From: Alphaproteobacteria bacterium
GTDB taxonomy: Bacteria > Pseudomonadota > Alphaproteobacteria > Micavibrionales > Micavibrionaceae
Direction of reading: 5' to 3'
DNA length: 64,000 bases
Assembly: GCA_030424975.1 (NCBI GenBank)
Contig: JAUHVY010000001.1
Span: 741,093 to 805,092 of the forward strand
Shown: positions 60,648 through 64,000 of the stretch, one piece after another
How positions within the stretch are numbered: the first letter of the stretch is position 1
Layout of the letters: every line of letters starts with the position of its first letter
The notes under the pieces: generated by a model
The model's database searches: none
Told to the model about the DNA's origin: nothing
Seen by the model: only the letters and a program-made list of their open reading frames with translations
Made by a program: the position numbers and the translations under genes

Positions 60648-62162
60648 TTATTCAGGATATAATATTCGATTTGACGGAATGCTAAAAATCACACATGTAC
60701 CTGCCCCGGGCTCCGAGATAATATCAAACGCACCACCATGTACCGAAACCATAGCTTTTGCGAGTGGTAAACCCAGACCGGTCCCCTGCTCTGCTAAACT
60801 TCTGGTTTCAGGTGTTTCGTTTACTTGCCCGAACGGCTCCAGCGCAACTGCAATCTTGTCTTGCTCAATACCGACACCTTGATCCTGGACCGTTATGACC
60901 ATATCTCGATCCGAATTTATTTTCGACGATATCGTTATACGTGAATTAGGCGGCGAAAATTTTACCGCATTCGTCGTCAAGTTTATTAAAACCTGGCGCA
61001 ATATTCGATAATCACCCCGCACATGCGGCAGACCATCATCAACAACAGTTACAATATCAATATTACTTGCAAAAACACGGGAACTTAGCATTCTTGATAC
61101 GGATTCAATTAATTCACCAATTAAGAAGACATCCTCTACAAGCTCCAGACGCCCTGCCTCAATTTTCGACATATCGAGAACTTCATTAATGATTTCAAGC
61201 AGATGCTCTGCGCTCATGTTAATATCATCCAGATATTCAAGATATTTTTGATTATCAATCTCGCCAAATGTACCCTTTCGCATCAATTCAGAAAAACCGA
61301 TAATCGCATTCAACGGTGTACGAAGCTCATGGCTCATATTCGCAAGGAAATTTGATTTTGCGCGGTTGGCGCTATCCGCTTGATTTTTGGCCTCACGCAA
61401 TGAATGCTCCATTTTCTTGCGCAAAGTAATATCCATAACCGTAGTAACCAAAAATTTACGATTCTGACTTAAGCGTAAAGTAGCAGATGTAAACAAGACA
61501 TTTGCTACACTTCCGTCTTTCCTCAATAGCCTGGTTTCTCCGGCACTGCGAACCCCTTTTGAAATAAATTTTTCATGGTTAGTATTCGTCGTGTTTCGCT
61601 CTTCTTCTGCGACCAAAGATGTAAAATGTGTACCGACGACATCATCACGCTCCCATCCGTATGTACGAATAAAACTCTCATTCACACGGGCTATGCTTCC
61701 GGCATCATCCGTAATGATAATACCAATTTCGCTCACCTCGAAAATTGAGGCCAGCAATGATATTGCATCATCACGTTCACGCTGCAGGATTGATTGGTCC
61801 CGCATATCCATTTGCCCCAAGACATCCAGATAATCTAAATCACCGTTATCATGAAAAAATGGGCACACCCAGAAGCTTTGAATATTAATGTTCGTATTTT
61901 TAATTGGCAGACTTTGTATGGTGACTGATCGTTTGCGTGTTACCGATACCTTGAATGACTGTTCAAAGTGACGTGCATTTTCGGAATCCATAAATTCATG
62001 AATAGATGAGCCGACAGCGGCTTGGCGCGTCGCATCAAAATATTTCAATGCCATATCATTTAAATCATCGAGAATAAAGCTGCCCTCTGCTGACTTTTTA
62101 AAAATCAAACGTGGCAAAGGCATGGCATAGAAAAATTCAGAATAGGTCTTCTCAACCCCCAT
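60648..62162 (-). CDS. PAS-domain sensor histidine kinase
   Basis: PAS (ITDDAGSIARVNESFIRTYGWERDDVVGTHF), HisKA NFLANMSHELRTPLNAIIGFSELM, HATPase GTGLGLPLAKAMVSVHGG; start at 62162 with upstream AGGAAA (track 62228). Confidence 0.92.
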   Translation of the reverse strand: MGVEKTYSEFFYAMPLPRLIFKKSAEGSFILDDLNDMALKYFDATRQAAVGSSIHEFMDSENARHFEQSFKVSVTRKRSVTIQSLPIKNTNINIQSFWVCPFFHDNGDLDYLDVLGQMDMRDQSILQRERDDAISLLASIFEVSEIGIIITDDAGSIARVNESFIRTYGWERDDVVGTHFTSLVAEEERNTTNTNHEKFISKGVRSAGETRLLRKDGSVANVLFTSATLRLSQNRKFLVTTVMDITLRKKMEHSLREAKNQADSANRAKSNFLANMSHELRTPLNAIIGFSELMRKGTFGEIDNQKYLEYLDDINMSAEHLLEIINEVLDMSKIEAGRLELVEDVFLIGELIESVSRMLSSRVFASNIDIVTVVDDGLPHVRGDYRILRQVLINLTTNAVKFSPPNSRITISSKINSDRDMVITVQDQGVGIEQDKIAVALEPFGQVNETPETRSLAEQGTGLGLPLAKAMVSVHGGAFDIISEPGAGTCVIFSIPSNRILYPE

Positions 62163-62193
62163 AAAAAAAAGCTTTCCTGAAAAATTGGGTGTG

Positions 62194-63165
62194 CTATTGC
62201 GTAGTCGCACCGCCACCGTCTTTGACAAAACGTTGAAGCGGGCTTAGTTCATGATATTTCAATACAGTATCAGTCTTTAATTCTTCTGCAGTCTGCAAAT
62301 CATCACGCAGGTCAGAGAGCAACGTAATAACATCATCCCCCTGAACCGGTTCCGCTATACAACACGACATACTCAAGGGAACCTCGTGGCCATCATCATT
62401 CCTAAAGGTTATCTTCTGCCTTTCAAGCTCACGGCGTAAGCGTTCCAAAGCCGAAATACCGCCTGTAACATCCGTTTGCTTTAGGCACAAAGTGAATTCG
62501 CCGTTCCCCATATGATACGCATCATCAAAAGAACGAATACTTAGTTTGACCAAATCAGCAACCAGCTTAATGTAGGCTGTAAGCTCATCAGGTTTGGTAT
62601 TTTTTTGTAACATCACAAAGTTATCGATACGCGCAAGAGAAAGACAAAAGTTCTTACCCTGACGTGCTAAACGATCAAGCTCACGCTTAACGTCTGTCGT
62701 AAGCATCGCCTTATGACGCAATCCCGTAAAAGAATCAAAGCCGCTACCTTCGGTTAAGATGTCTTTTTCAAGACGTCTGACAAAAATCATAAACTCTTCA
62801 TAGACAGTCATAAAAGACATGAATTGTTTGTGTTCAGGCTTTCGCCCCGTTTCCTTTACCTGCGCAGAGAGCATATCTGACATTTTGAATAAATCAGCAT
62901 GTAGGGCGTTAAGCTTCTCTACAATTTCCATCTGCATAGTTTTATCACGATTTGCATGCACAACCCATTGCGCAAATGATGTCGGTTTTTGCGGTACTTG
63001 GATTTCAGGCATATCACTGAAATAGAATAAATGCTCAATAAAGTCATGAAACCATGTTCCATGCTCCTCCAAAACAGGAATAAGCATATCCCAGTTTTCG
63101 GTATTATTCTTGTGGTATTCCAAGGGCATTAAATATTCCTTCTGCTCTACGGGTAAATAATACAC
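62194..63165 (-). CDS. GGDEF-domain protein with degenerate active site
   Basis: DSFTGLRHKAMLTTDVKRELDRLARQGKNFCLSLARIDNF...YHMGNGEFTLCLKQTD; GNGEF in place of GGDEF. Confidence 0.85.
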   Translation of the reverse strand: MYYLPVEQKEYLMPLEYHKNNTENWDMLIPVLEEHGTWFHDFIEHLFYFSDMPEIQVPQKPTSFAQWVVHANRDKTMQMEIVEKLNALHADLFKMSDMLSAQVKETGRKPEHKQFMSFMTVYEEFMIFVRRLEKDILTEGSGFDSFTGLRHKAMLTTDVKRELDRLARQGKNFCLSLARIDNFVMLQKNTKPDELTAYIKLVADLVKLSIRSFDDAYHMGNGEFTLCLKQTDVTGGISALERLRRELERQKITFRNDDGHEVPLSMSCCIAEPVQGDDVITLLSDLRDDLQTAEELKTDTVLKYHELSPLQRFVKDGGGATTQ

Positions 63166-63220
63166 TAAAAGTCTTAATCAGACTTAAACAATATAACACA
63201 ATTCGGATAAAAGAACGGAT

Positions 63221-64000
63221 TTAGACGAGCCATTCTCTTTCAAGACTGTCTAATGTACCTGATTTGATCGCTTCGCGCACCTCGCGCATTAATTTATTCA
63301 TCGTTGCGATGTTGTGCTGTGCCAGTATTTGCGTTGCCAGAAGTTCATTAGCCTTGAGCAGATGATGTATATAAGCCTTTGAAAAATCACGTGAAGCAGG
63401 AATATCCAAACTTTCATCAAGAGGTGTATTATCTTCACGATATTTTGCATTTTTCAAATTGATTGTTTCGCCGCGAACGCCCTTCATAAACGCCGTACCA
63501 TGACGCGCAAGGCGTGTTGGAATCACACAATCAAATGTATCAATGCCAAGGCGAACAAAGCGGAACACATCTTTAATCTGGCCAATCCCAAGGAAATGGA
63601 CGGGTCGACTAGGATGAATATGTGGTGTTGACGATGCAACAACATCATACATTTCCTGATCACTTCCTCCTAAACAGCCACCAATGGCCGTACCAAAAAA
63701 CGGGCGGTCTTTTGTGTATTCCGCAGAATATTGGCGTAAATCTGAATATACCCCGCCCTGCACGATGCCATACACGGCCTGCGCTCCATTATCATGGCGC
63801 TTGAATTCCGCCAATGAGCGATCACCCCATCGAATCGACATTTCCATTGATCGTGCTGTGTATTCTTTATCCACATGGTATGGCGTACATTCATCAAACT
63901 GCATCAATAGATCCGCGCCCAATTTACGCTGAATTTCCATTGCATACTCGGGGGTTAGCTTAATTGTCTTACCATCAAAATAAGATTTAAAAACACAGCC
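63221..64000 (-). CDS. tgt: Queuine tRNA-ribosyltransferase (partial; 5' end outside window)
   Basis: MEIQRKLGADLLMQFDECTPYHVDKEYTARSMEMSIRWGDRSL, GIVQGGVYSDLRQ, CVIPTRLARHGTAF; frame stays open to window end (GCVFKSYFDGKTIKLTPEYA). Confidence 0.96.
   Translation of the reverse strand, partial: GCVFKSYFDGKTIKLTPEYAMEIQRKLGADLLMQFDECTPYHVDKEYTARSMEMSIRWGDRSLAEFKRHDNGAQAVYGIVQGGVYSDLRQYSAEYTKDRPFFGTAIGGCLGGSDQEMYDVVASSTPHIHPSRPVHFLGIGQIKDVFRFVRLGIDTFDCVIPTRLARHGTAFMKGVRGETINLKNAKYREDNTPLDESLDIPASRDFSKAYIHHLLKANELLATQILAQHNIATMNKLMREVREAIKSGTLDSLEREWLV

Noticed and set aside
1-64000. CRISPR arrays, transposases, prophage or known defence systems
   Set aside because: No regularly spaced repeats and no motif-bearing ORFs for these categories seen in either strand.

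Overview
This 64 kb window is a gene-dense, moderately AT-rich chromosomal segment. Gene content and order suggest an alphaproteobacterium; this is inference, since no 16S rRNA is present. I see no rRNA, CRISPR array, integrase, transposase or prophage module. From left to right the main blocks are: (1) part of a cbb3 oxidase locus (ccoO partial, ccoN, SafE-like exporter) with two FNR/FixK-type boxes in the divergent upstream region; (2) a putative envelope metal-handling operon (Cys/His-rich secreted protein, beta-barrel-like protein, HMA protein, MerT-like protein); (3) an ECF sigma/NrsF-like anti-sigma pair and two tRNAs (Arg-TCT, Pro-TGG); (4) alpha/beta hydrolases, a lipid exporter-like ABC transporter and assorted enzymes; (5) a long housekeeping cluster miaB / two RNase H-like genes / phoH / ybeY / corC / lnt / HTH / metK / trmB / rimP / nusA / infB / lipoprotein / rbfA / truB / rpsO, with pnp displaced by a divergent ZIP-gpmI insertion; (6) fabA-fabB-csaA-like-fabI; (7) a suf Fe-S cluster locus interrupted by several non-suf genes; (8) prfC, a previously untracked entericidin-like peptide, a Fur-family regulator, and a degenerate GGDEF protein plus hybrid-less PAS histidine kinase; (9) tgt partial. 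I do not see an unmistakable new defence or mobile system. The best leads are the FNR-box-flanked 49-aa membrane microprotein, the metal-handling operon, the tandem RNase H-like paralogs, a terminator-like hairpin inside the start of trmB, and the interrupted suf locus.
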